Shown: positions 41,660 to 52,620 of the stretch, one piece after another | How positions within the stretch are numbered: position 1 is the stretch's first letter | Layout of the letters: every line of letters starts with the position of its first letter | Assembly: GCF_014905175.1 (NCBI RefSeq) | Contig: NC_057788.1 | Location: 7,936,001 to 8,000,000, forward strand | Direction of reading: 5' to 3' | Origin: Aphidius gifuensis | Lineage: Eukaryota; Arthropoda; Insecta; Hymenoptera; Braconidae | DNA: 64,000 nucleotides | Notes under the pieces: model-generated | The model's input: the letters and a program-made list of their open reading frames with translations, nothing else | Told to the model about the DNA's origin: nothing | Databases searched by the model: none | Made by a program: the position numbers and the translations under genes

Positions 41660-41880
41660 AGTCACCAATGAATATCCGACAATTGCACGCTTGCACCCTT
41701 CAACCCGGTGTCGTGCTGACAGTTTTAATAAAGCCAAATCACCCCCGTACGCAATTTACCATGCCTCACTTATACCACACACCCTCGACATCAGACCCAT
41801 ACCCGCATCCGTATTGCTCAACCCAGCGGTTTCCATCACCAATTTCCGGTTGCCCTCATCAACTCAATACTGCTAGTATT
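41660..41880. other. Most conspicuous less AT-rich island in the window
   Basis: About 210 bp have near-balanced composition in strongly AT-rich surroundings, with abrupt edges. Both plus frames are open (one contains LHACTLQPGVVLTVLIKPNH, 41668-41910) and the minus strand carries a 36-codon frame beginning VDEGNRKLVMETAGL. None is recognisable. The abrupt composition change suggests an inserted segment, an exon under selection or an enhancer. Confidence 0.2.
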
Positions 41881-42179
41881 TTCAATTCGATTGGAATATT
41901 CAAAATATAAAAAAAAAACATATTTATTTAAAAAATAATAATATAAAAATTATTAAAAAACAAACTGTTTGATAAATAAAAATATTTATTTTATTTTTAC
42001 ATAATTCATAAAGTCAAAATCAAGCAGCTGAATTTTAATGAAATTTTAAAAAACAATTTTTAATTTTTAGTAAAACATTATGATAAAAATGATTTGAAAA
42101 TAAAATAATATATTTTAAGTAAAGAAAACAAAAAAAAAAAGAAAAATGAATTATGTATTTTTTATTGATTATTTGATTA

Positions 42180-42340
42180 CCCCGGGTTTTCGAATCACAT
42201 AGAAATCAGAAATTCTCCGGTCATATTCTCATTTATTCCCCCATGCTGAAGAAGGCGGTCAACCATAAGGGATGGATAATGTGTAGATCAAGCGAATCGA
42301 TTGCAAAATGTTGGGTCAAGGAAATCGAGAGTTTACTGAT
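42180..42340 (+). pseudogene. Possible decayed coding fragment, unrecognised
   Basis: A less AT-rich block in which one plus frame is protein-like but interrupted: HLFPHAEEGGQP, TAA, GMDNV, TAG, then IKRIDCKMLGQGNREFTDK. Two stops within otherwise plausible residues suggest a dead coding fragment, for example from an old transposon. It could also be chance. Confidence 0.12.
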
Positions 42341-44243
42341 AAGTAAATAATATTCTTTTACGTTTTTCTATAAATATAATAAATGTCACAAAAATAAATC
42401 AATTTAGATATAAATCTAACAAATAGCAGTTCTATAAATTTGATAATTTAATTTTAATTATAATTATTAATTTACATAAATTTTATAATTTCTGCAGTAG
42501 TTCATTTTCAAGTGTTGGACAGGAAAAAAAAAAAGTTGTAAATTTTCAAGTTTTTGGCATGCAAGTAAAATACTCTAGAAGAAGAAACAATAAAGACAAT
42601 GGAAATAAAATTTACAATAGGTTAAAAGAGAGCAAAAAAAATATTTAAAAAAAAAAACCTAGTCTGCAGTTTGTCGTTGTTCTTCATCTTCTAAAAACCA
42701 TGCAGCATGGAAAAAAAAAATACACTCTTGATGATGGATTTGAATCTACCTCCGGTGTGAGAATATAAAAATAAAAACTTTCCTTTTTTTATTATTTAAC
42801 TTAAAAAATTAAAAGAAAGATAAAAAAAAAATAATTTAATTAAAATAACAATGAAATTTAAAATTAAATTGATGTTAAAAGTTTATTTTTAATAATAGAA
42901 AAAATTTAAAAATTAGTTAACTGACAGTTTTGATGATCCATGCACAGGTTGTCTTTTGCAGGAAAAAATCAAAACTTGTACATGACATAATTCATTTTAA
43001 AAAAATATATAAAAGATAAATAATTTAATATTCAATGTTTTGAAAAATTATTAAAAATGTTGAAATTTAATTTTTAATAATTACGCGTTTGTATTTTTTT
43101 ATATCGTGTGCAAGTGTATTATTTCAACTTGAAAAATAAATATTTGATAAATATAAATGCCAACGTAGCCTATAGAAAATAACAATAATAATTTCTACGT
43201 TTTTTTTTTTTTATACATTTACTGTGACTTTGATTTCAAGATGTTCTTATTACATATAAATATTCTACGAAGACTCTATATTTTTTTAACATTCAAGTGT
43301 TTTTGAATACATGATTTAAATATGAAAAAAACACTCAACGAATAATTTTTTTTTCATTAATATTACGTTTGTTGAAATAATAATAAAATTTTTAAAATTC
43401 TCGTTGCTATGTAAATTTATTTTCCCAAAATTTAAATTATGATAAAATAATATTTTTAAATATTTTTTTTTCTATATTTATAAAAGTTTTTAAATGTAAA
43501 CGAAATATAATTACATTAAATTTAATTAAATATGAAAAAAAAAATTATCAAATGTAATGAAAATGCAATTATAAATAAATTTCAGTTTGATAAAATGGTT
43601 TGTACTGGAGGGTTAAAAAAATCATTATTTGCATCCCTTTTCAAACAAGTACTGCACTTCTCAAATTGGCCAATTAACATCAAGGTATTTTCTTTCTACC
43701 TCTACATATATAATTGGTGTAACGTGTACAACAATACTCACAAAAAAAAAAAAACAACTTGTTTTCGTTTTCATATCTGTCAGAAACTCTGTTAACAATA
43801 TGACAATGTATTTCACAAATATTTTGCTGTAAACATTTTTTTTTTTTTTTTTTAATTTTCATTCATTATAAAACACGAGAGAAAATTTATTAATTTTATA
43901 TATTTATTATTTTGTAGTTTACTCTAGTGTTTAAAATTTATATTATAAAATTTATTTGATCATTTTAATAATAGAAGTTTGATAATTATAAAAATAAATG
44001 TAATTGTTAAAAATAATTATAAATGAAATAGGAATAAAATTATTTTATACTTTAAATTAAAAATGTCAAAATTAATAACATTTTTCAATTGTAAAATTTA
44101 TTATCAACAACATCCATCGTCTAGATATAAACAAAAAAATAAAAGAGCCACAGAATTGTTATTTTTTTCGCAGTATTCCAATATTTTTTAATGATTTTTG
44201 TAAAAGTACCTTTTATAATATTTTTTTTCTAGGTTTTATTTTT

Positions 44244-44261
44244 TCGTTCAAGCTTGAACGA
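44244..44261. repeat. Perfect 18-bp palindrome
   Basis: TCGTTCAAGCTTGAACGA is its own reverse complement. It lies 45 bp from another perfect inverted repeat (44307-44344). Confidence 0.7.
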
Positions 44262-44306
44262 TTGAACAATGCAACGTAGACAAACTCTCTTTCATTGCCA
44301 AACATA

Positions 44307-44344
44307 TTTTCAGTCTCTTTTCGGATGGTGGAAGAGACTGAAAA
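44307..44344. repeat. Perfect 13-bp inverted repeat with a 12-nt loop
   Basis: TTTTCAGTCTCTT and AAGAGACTGAAAA are exact reverse complements separated by a G-rich loop (TTCGGATGGTGG). It forms a stable hairpin on either strand. Together with the 18-bp palindrome nearby it marks a small structured patch with better-than-background GC. Confidence 0.7.
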
Positions 44345-45675
44345 GATACTAACTCTTTTTCTCAATCGAAAAAATATAAAAAAAAAAATATACCACAGCC
44401 ATAAGTACAAATGGAAAAGAAATAGGATGCGAGTGTTTTATTTTTCATTTATCAATATTTTATTTTTGTGTCAATATTTTATTATTTTTTTTTTTTAGTT
44501 TAGTATTGTCTTTTATATTTTTTTTCCGTTACGATTCTTTATTTTTCTTCAATATTTATTTGTTTTTATATTTTTTTATTTTCGACAACATCATGATATG
44601 TTTATTTTTATATTCAACTACATTATCATCGATATTTTTATATTGTCGCAATTTTTTTACGTCTTCATTTTTGCTGTTCTTTGCATTTTCTATCTGATAT
44701 ATCTTGTTTAAAGTTATCGGCTAGCTAGTTATCCTGAATGATTGCTTTTTTAGATATATATATCTATATATATTTCACATCCTACACTAGGTTTTATTCT
44801 ATACTTTCAAACTCTGCAATTCTCTATTCTGCTTGGCCCATTCGCAGTGAGAGAGCTTTGCACCCTTCTTTTTCTCGGTCACGAGACGAGGAAAAAAGAT
44901 AAGCCACGATTTAGAGTCTCTAATTTGCCGGAATAGGAGAAAAAGAGAGACAAAAAGAAAATAAAATGAGAAAGAATATATAAAAAAGAAAAATATACTA
45001 AGATAACAATCATGAAATTGGAAACTAAAGCTTGAATCTAATCTATATGTTATGTACAAAAAAAATAAATAAATAAATATCATTTTTTTTTTGTTGTTTT
45101 TCTAATTAAATTTAATGAATAAAATAAAATGAAAATCTTTTTTTTGTATTTTTACAATATTTTGAGTTGATTAGTTTGTCAAGAGTATTTATTTTTTACT
45201 TTTTTTTATTTACGTTTTGTAAATTAACAAAATAAAGTATGTAATAAGTCGAAAAGTCTTGGAAAGAGAAAAAAAAGCTCATTCCAGTCTAGATTATCTT
45301 TCCATGTGTAAAGTGTTGGTTGATCGTTATTTACCCTGATTGATTGCCTACTGGTCTAGTTTATTTTTGTGGACATTCGATCTCTGCCATGAGTTAAAAG
45401 AAATTCTCATTGCTTACAATTGTCGAAATGAGTTTAAAAATATAAAAATAAATGAAAACAGGCATCAACAAATGAAGAGACAAAGAACCAACAGCATAAA
45501 AAACCATTTAAAAGTAAAAAAAAAAAATAATGAAAATGAAGAAATAACTCTGAGGATATTGCAATGTATTTTTTCGGACATACTGGACAGAATGAGTTGG
45601 TTTCAATAGAAAAATAAAATAAATAAATAAATAAATATAATTAAAAGAAGAAGAGCTTGACATTAGTCGTTATTT

Positions 45676-45717
45676 ATGTTGAATAATGATGCTTAAGAAA
45701 AGCATCATGTTCAACAT
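45676..45717. repeat. Hairpin: 17 bp paired with one small internal loop
   Basis: ATGTTGAA-TA-ATGATGCTT pairs with AAGCATCAT-G-TTCAACAT across a 5-nt loop (AAGAA). It is too short for a classical pre-miRNA unless longer flanks pair. It may be a terminator-like or cruciform element, or the relic of an inverted duplication. Confidence 0.6.
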
Positions 45718-45935
45718 GGACAAATGATTTTACTGATTTAAAAATGCTCATCCATATTTTGTCAAATATATTATAATATTTCCATAAAGAAATTCAAACA
45801 TAAAATTAAAAATAAAATAAACATTTAAACCAATAAAATACATACGTACTATATAAAATATCATATCACCGAAAAATTGAAAAAAAAAATTATATATATG
45901 AATAGAAAACAAATAAATAAATAAAATCCATTTAC

Positions 45936-46023
45936 CCGTAACACCAAACATCTCGTTCATCATTTTGAATTTATGCAGAACGATTTTTCTTTTGAACGAT
46001 GCATTTTCAATGGGTGTCCCAAA
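45936..46023 (-). other. Weak candidate exon (unrecognised)
   Basis: On the minus strand GGTGTAG precedes an open stretch GTPIENASFKRKIVLHKFKM, then MNEMFGVTG, which ends at ACGG|GTAAAT. The coding-like residues are notable but the pyrimidine tract before the acceptor is poor and the peptide matches nothing I know. Alternatively the ATGATGAACGAGATG run could start a very short first exon. The adjoining GGGTGTCCCAAA word resembles ends of some insect repeats. Confidence 0.12.
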
Positions 46024-46989
46024 CTACACCACTTTTAAAAGATTCCAATTCATGCATAAAATACCAAGTTAAGCGTATACAAGCGTAAGTACTATACAAA
46101 ACATGACCATTAAAAATTTGAATAAAAAAAAATTTCGTTTTATATATATATTTTTTTATTTTTATTGAACTTTAGACATTTGAATAAAATTCTTTACTGG
46201 AAATATATTGAACATGAAAATAAAAAAAAAAATCAACAACCTTTGAAGATCAGTAAAATGGTCAAAACATTTATATGTAAAAAGTTATGAATTTATGATA
46301 TTCGAATAACATAGACTAGTCAAACACTCAAAATTGAATGGCCATATTAAATTTTATCAATTTATTTGATCCTGAGATATACACTGGTTGTATTCATATA
46401 AGTTAAAAATAAAAAAATAAAATAGAAAACTACACTAAAAATATTTTTTCAATAAATAAGTATATATTATATATATATTTTTTTTATATATATAAATTTG
46501 GGAAGCTATATACCTTAGAGTTTTAAAAAAATTTCAAGAGGATATCCCGTCTTTTAGACATGACATTACGATGCCTAGAGTCACATGAGGTAATGGGGTC
46601 TACAAAGTTACATAAAATCAATAATAAATATATTTTATTTCCATAATCTTCTTTTTTTTTTTTTTAATAAAAATCAATTTGTACAGTTGACTCAATATAC
46701 TAAAGATGTTCTACATTGGTTCATGTATATTTTCTCTAAATGCATATGAAAATTTCGTTGCAGTTATTTATAAAATTGATAAAGAAATAAAATTTATATT
46801 TTCAATTCATGCTTTTAACATTCAAGCTCCGATGAATGGCCCCTCACAAAAAAATGTCGTGGTCATTAAATATCATTAAAAATTTTAGAGCAAAATAATT
46901 ACCGTTGGACGATCAGTAAAGGATGTAAAAAAAAAAATCTAAAAAAAATTATAATAGAAAGTTAAAGGTAAAAAAAAAAAAGCAATAAA

Positions 46990-47230
46990 AATTAATGTCC
47001 CGGACGCCACCAGAGGCAGCATCCATTTTCTCCATTACATTCCCGAACTTTAACCTCCCCTCTGATTACACCAAAAAAAAAAAAAAAGGGAATAAAAAAA
47101 CCTCGGTGCGCATGATAATTCCCGGGAAAATGCATGACCAGCATTCACTATCGTCGAGACGAGAGTGAAAAAAAAAATGAAATAAAATAAACGCGAGATC
47201 TGGCGATGGTGTTAGTCGCGGTCGAAAAAA
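46990..47230. other. Less AT-rich, CpG-containing intronic block
   Basis: Holds CCCGGACGCC, AATTCCCGGGAA (a 10-bp palindrome TTCCCGGGAA), TCGTCGAGACGA (near-palindrome) and GCGAGATCTGGCGATGG. There is no open frame of note. Candidate regulatory element. Confidence 0.18.
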
Positions 47231-50200
47231 TGAAAAAAATAAAAAAGCTCACCGGAAAAGAGTTGAACCATGAAAAAGTATCAAGCATGGAAAATTGTCT
47301 TATCTTATAAAGTTACCATTAACCATTGTTATTTTAACCGCTTAAGATAATGATAATAAAATCTTTTAACCTTTTAACTAACTGGAAATGGTTATTAACC
47401 TTTCTTTTAACATAAAATTTCATAACAAAGAAATAAAAAAATTTACTATTTTATAATTTTTTTCCTTAACATGCATCAGCGCTAAATTGTGTGACAGTAA
47501 TATGACTTTATGAGAATAAATTTTTGTATTTTTACAAAGAAAATGAATAAAATAAAAATGAATAAATGGGAAAATTCTGTTATGCAAAATATAATGTATA
47601 TAATTGTGTGTATATGTGTATTTACCTTTAGCAATAGTTTGAAATTCGATTTTCACAAAAGCCGATATAAGAATTGCCATTTTTACTCATGGAGAAAAAA
47701 AAGGAAAAATATTAAAAAAATAAGCATGATTCACAATTCAAAATGGAATAAGGGAATATAAACGTAAATAGGGTATATACCTGTGAATCCATATACATTA
47801 TACGATTTTCTTTGCTAACGTTAGGGGGATTATTGTGAAGAGAAAAAAAAAAATGAGCAATAATATTTTATTATTAAATATTATTGATTGTAAAATACCA
47901 CAAACATTATAAGAATTTATATTTAAAATTTCAATATTAAATCTCAAAAAGAATTACGTCAGTTTATCGAATGTTTTTTTTTTTTATATCACTCGTTTAT
48001 CATAAACATTTAAGAAAATAAATTCAAAAAAAAAAAATGTACATGATCTAAAATAAAAGAGTGGGCAATACTGTAAGATTTGTTCGCATAGTAGTCACCA
48101 GCTATAATCGTAAAAAAAAAAAAAAAAGTTAGGACAAAAGACATAGAGAAGAGCAAAATCTAGTGTATAGCAAAAAAAAAAAACATAAAAAAAAATAGTA
48201 ATAGTTGAGAAGCAGATATTTTAAATGGATATCGAACAACGACGAATGTTGAATAGTCGAAAGTATATGGTCTACTATAGTTGAAGAGAGTAAAGCTAAT
48301 CTGTATGAGAATAAAAATAAAATAAAAAAATAAAATTGAACTAAAAAAGAGAATGAAAATAACGAGAATTCGAAAGGTTGAATTGCTTGAACGAAGTACC
48401 ACATACTATCACGTTGAAACTACCTCAAGAAAAAAAGGGGAGAAATCGCCGAAAAGACAATTTCTAGTTTGAGATTGTGATCATTTCGAATTCTTAAAAG
48501 CCAAGTATGCAAGATAAAAAATCTACCGCTGTAACAGCAAAATTGTATCTCTATTTTGACTAAAGACAAGAGCTGTTCAATTATACTAAAGATCTTATAG
48601 TTTTATAATTTTTCATCTACGTAGTTTTTTTACCCTCCAAGTTAATGACGAAAGAGCTTTTCATAATATAACAACAATTGTATAGACGGAACAAAATTTT
48701 TTTCTCGATAATTAAGTTACACTTAAATTTCTATAAAAATTAAAAATGCCGTCTCAATCGACATTTCACCCCTCAAAATAAATTCTAGTCTTATAAATTT
48801 TTTATAAACTTAATTTTTTTACCCTTCAAGTTGATTTGGTAAAAATTATTTCTTAAAAATAAAATCAATGAAATTAAAAATGACAGTTTAATCAATATTT
48901 AACCCTTCAAAATGAATTTTTCATGCTAAAGTTAATTGAATTATTTAATTTTCAAAATAGCGAAATAGTAGAATTTCATTGTTTTTACATCGCACTTAAA
49001 GATCCAAGTAAATTATAATAATATTTATCTAGTTCACTGTATTATTTTTAAGTGTGTAACGTGACTAGTCTGTCAATGTATGATTAAAGCACACTTAATA
49101 TATAGTACACTCGGAAAATATTAATAAGCTAAGTTAACATTTACTAACCTATTTTAGAAATTATCCCGAGTTACTTTGTATTTTCAAGTAAATTTTGAGA
49201 TATTGTACATTTGTTGTAATTTTTTTTTTTATTCTTTTAAAGTTTCTTACAAGAGTATGGCACTTGAAAGTTCATGAGAGAGAAGTAGGAGGTTGAATGA
49301 ATTTCGTGGTATATCTTGGATAGAAAGTCCTTGAGACCTTCAAGAAAAGCCCTCTTCAAAATCTTCAACGTAGGTACGTTGTTATCACGATTCAAACAAA
49401 AACATGTAACGACTATAGAGAGTTAAAAAAAAATAATGATTATAAAAAATAATAATTGTAAGTTTATTAAAATTATAAATTACAATTTTTTTTAATTATT
49501 ATTTTTTTTTTTTTTACTCTTTTGTTTTTCTAATCATTCATTATAATAATTTTTTTGTATTTAATTATTTCACGTGAAAGCTCTAATATTGATTTACATA
49601 ATTTTATATTTTTTCGATTTTGTAATACATGTACTTTAATTTAATTTTTTTTGTCTCTATCATTCCTCTATTTTTAGATCTTTTTTTTTAAATTATTTTT
49701 GTATTTCAATTATCATTCTATCATGTCTCTTTTAAATAGAAACAAGAAAATTTTGTGTATGTATATAGAGTCAAGAATTTCTAACAAGTTGTGCGACATT
49801 CCTTATGGTAGCTTTATTAAATACTCGTTTAAAGATACCACGATGTGACATATAATTTATGATGTAGGCGTGTCTAAGGATGGTAGAAATGATACACTAC
49901 TATCTTCATACACGACAGACACAAAAATATATTAAATAAAAATTTAGTAAATGATATTCTGATGAGTACCATGAACATTAATTGCACAAAACTTTTAACA
50001 TGATATATATTCAAAACGAAATTCATTGTCAAATAAAAGTAATATAATAAAAAAAAAAAAAAAATTCAAAGAAATACAATCATAAATAAATTTTAAAACA
50101 TTTCAATCTATACTCAACACCGATAAAATTTTTTGAATATATTACATGACAAAGTTTTTACAAATCGTACAACTTGAATGTACAAAATTAATTTTTTTTT

Positions 50201-50710
50201 TTCCCTCAAAGTTTGATAATACTTTTTGTCTTTCAATGGTTTGTACAAGGTAAAAATTTTCAATTGTTACACTCGATATAACTATTGAAATTTTATTAAA
50301 TAGTAGACTCATTTATTCAACTAAAATTAAAGCTCAATGACGAAAATTAAATGATATAAATTATAATTACAAGACTTTCACTGCACTATTATGAATTCAA
50401 GTTAATTTTTTTTATTTTTTAAATTAATTAATAATCTGATTAATAATAATAATAATAAAGGCATTGTTCCTCTCCACTGAGCTTTACAAAAATGTATAAA
50501 ATTAAGTAGCTAAAAATTTTAAGTCCGATTATATAATTGCATGCTGTAATTTTTTTTAAATTTATATAATCTCGTGCTTTTTGTTGAGGAAGTCATACTC
50601 ATACATCTGCTGGTTATTTTACATTGGTCGGGTAAAATCTCTATTTAATTTTTTTTTCATTTTAAATATATATACTAAAATAATATTTATATATTTATTT
50701 TATTTTTTAT

Positions 50711-50919
50711 GTAAGGGATTACTTTATTTTGATGTCAAAGTTTATCCATACATGCCAAAATATTTATCTGTTGTTCACGCTATGTGGTACGAGCTGTACT
50801 GTTTCTCAATATTTTATACTAACATGAGAATCTTTTGTCTTCATAATATTCATCCCCATCGGGAAATGTCTGAAGTAATGGAGCGTGATGATCCCAAGAG
50901 ACATAACGAAAACGAATAA
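50711..50919 (+). other. Unrecognised open frame, mixed composition
   Basis: After a T-rich run ending TTATGTAAG the plus strand reads GLLYFDVKVYPYMPKYLSVV, then HAMWYELYCFSIFYTNMRIF and ends in a polar tail EVMERDDPKRHNENE before TAA. It is the distal part of a 112-codon frame (50581-50919, started by TTG). The polar tail and clean stop are protein-like but the middle is the usual Y/F-rich translation of AT-rich DNA. No family is recognised. Confidence 0.15.
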
Positions 50920-51677
50920 GTGTGATATCTAACCTAAGAAACTTGGCGGTTTTTCCCTTTTTTCCTATTTTTTTTTTTTATTTTTTTTTGGTCTTTGTCT
51001 CTCTTTTGCTATCAGAACTATGTTATCGTTAAAAATGATGATGGTTTGAATGCTCATAGACGTGTTCTTAAGCCGGAAAAAAAATCAAACAAAAAAAAAG
51101 AATATTATGGATGTAAAAGTTTGAAGAAAATGTTTCAAAGTGATGACATTAAAGTATATAAAACATGAAAATAAATCAGAAACAAGTAACAGACAGAAAA
51201 AAAAAAAACCCCTATTCAAAACGGAAAAAATTCACTCAGCTGTGAATTGGTAGAAAAAAAAAAAACGTCAAGATTCATACTCGATGATGGCTTCAAAATC
51301 TCATATGAAAATGACAAGTGGAAGGCGTCTCAGCTTTTCGGAAAATGAAAAAATAAAAATAATAAATAACAGTTACTCGTACAGAGTTTGATAAAAAAAA
51401 TTGTTTCAAAATTTTTTTTTATTCAAAAACAAATATGCCAAAAGAAAATGAAAGAAAACTAATTATTATTTTTCCGTTTCTTTTTCTGGTTTTTGATTGA
51501 CAGCTTGAAATTGGCCAGAACAATTTAGCAATAATTTGTGCTTTTTCTCTATACCACTGATAACGTCCAGAGCAGAAGGAACATTAAAGAAAAAAAATAA
51601 AAATTAAAAAAAATAAATAAAGACAATTGAGATATCAGAAATCTCAAGAGAATACAGACTCTGATCTTGGACGATGA

Positions 51678-51757
51678 ATGAAATCGATGGATGGGCTTTG
51701 GGGACACGTTAGAAGATATCCTTATATAGTGACATCTTTTTTATCTATCGATTTCAT
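51678..51757 (+). ncRNA. 80-nt hairpin of precursor-microRNA size (candidate only)
   Basis: ATGAAATCGAT (51678-51688) and ATCGATTTCAT (51747-51757) are exact complements. Read as plus-strand RNA the stem continues for seven more pairs, three Watson-Crick and four G-U, giving 18 uninterrupted pairs. The G-U pairs would be A-C mismatches on the other strand, so only a plus-strand transcript folds this way. Loop of about 50 nt with its own small stem. It matches no conserved insect microRNA I remember. Confidence 0.2.
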
Positions 51758-52269
51758 GTCTCGAGGGTAAAAAAAATAAAAAAAAAAAAGTAAAAATGAT
51801 ATCATCTACACCAAATCTATCAATAAAGTCGATTAATGTGAAAAAAAAAAGAAAAGTGATTTTTTTCTATTTATTTTTATGATCCAACTAATCGTTTAAA
51901 AAATTCCAAGAGTCATGTAACTATTGTTTATTTAAATAAAATACAAAATAATAATAATTACAGCAGAAAAACAACGATTGTATTTTAAAAAATAGAAAAT
52001 AATATATTTTCTCTCAAGAATATTTTATCCTCATTTAACTCTATCATATTTTAATTAAATTTCAATTCAGACAAACAAAATATTTGATGTATAATTACAC
52101 AGAAAGTACAAAAATCTCATCTCACACATATTCTAAAAATAGAATAATTTATATACTTCTCTCAAGAATATTTTATAAAATAAAAAACAAAAGTAATAAT
52201 AAAGTAAAAAACAAATAAAGAAAAAAAAAAAACAAAGAAAATACTGGAATGGCATTATTTCTTTACCTT

Positions 52270-52620
52270 AAACAGTGTCCCTCACTCCTTCTTACCCATT
52301 TTCTCCTCTATCACAACAAAGCTCATTCAAACGAATTGTCGTAGGTCGGTAGGTATAACAAACCTCTAAAACTCGTTTACTAAAAGCTCACTCACACCCT
52401 CTGGCTACTGCCGAATGAAAACGAAATGTAAGCGAGGGTGAGAATAACGATACGAGTGCGCAGGTTGTTGAACGAAGCCAAGACACATAAATTCAGAACG
52501 AATAGTTTATGTATAGCCAACCAGTGTGTACGAAAAACTGGTTGAGCTTGGAGTCCACTGAGTTATTCGCTAGCTTTCCATTTTCACGTATCCTTAACTG
52601 TGATTACAGAGTCTACTTTT
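52270..52620. other. Less AT-rich block, promoter/first-exon-like
   Basis: About 350 bp have mixed composition, several CpGs and an 8-bp inverted repeat CAACCAGT / ACTGGTTG (52518-52544). On the minus strand there is a TCAGT initiator-like word at 52557-52561, and the block ends at a start codon joined to a strong donor (see the separate entry). No TATA or DPE match was convincing. Confidence 0.25.
52296..52326 (-). CDS. Candidate alternative first coding exon of syntrophin
   Basis: The minus strand reads, right after an in-frame TGA, ATG AGC TTT GTT GTG ATA GAG GAG AAA ATG G|GTAAGA. This encodes MSFVVIEEKM plus one base of the next codon. The second ATG has an excellent insect start context (AAAATGG) and alone would give M plus one base. 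The donor GTAAGA is strong. Ending in phase 1, it would join the syntrophin exon (which needs one leading G) in frame, giving ...M-V-KYLREVTPYF and a protein lacking PH1a and PDZ. It could instead join an unseen phase-1 exon. Inference only; the frame match has a one-in-three chance of being accidental. Confidence 0.25.

Noticed and set aside
44213..44410. Minus-strand frame RLRKRVSIFSVSSTIRKETE as a coding exon
   Set aside because: Its middle is the perfect hairpin at 44307-44344 and the ends are low complexity. Better explained as a structured noncoding patch.
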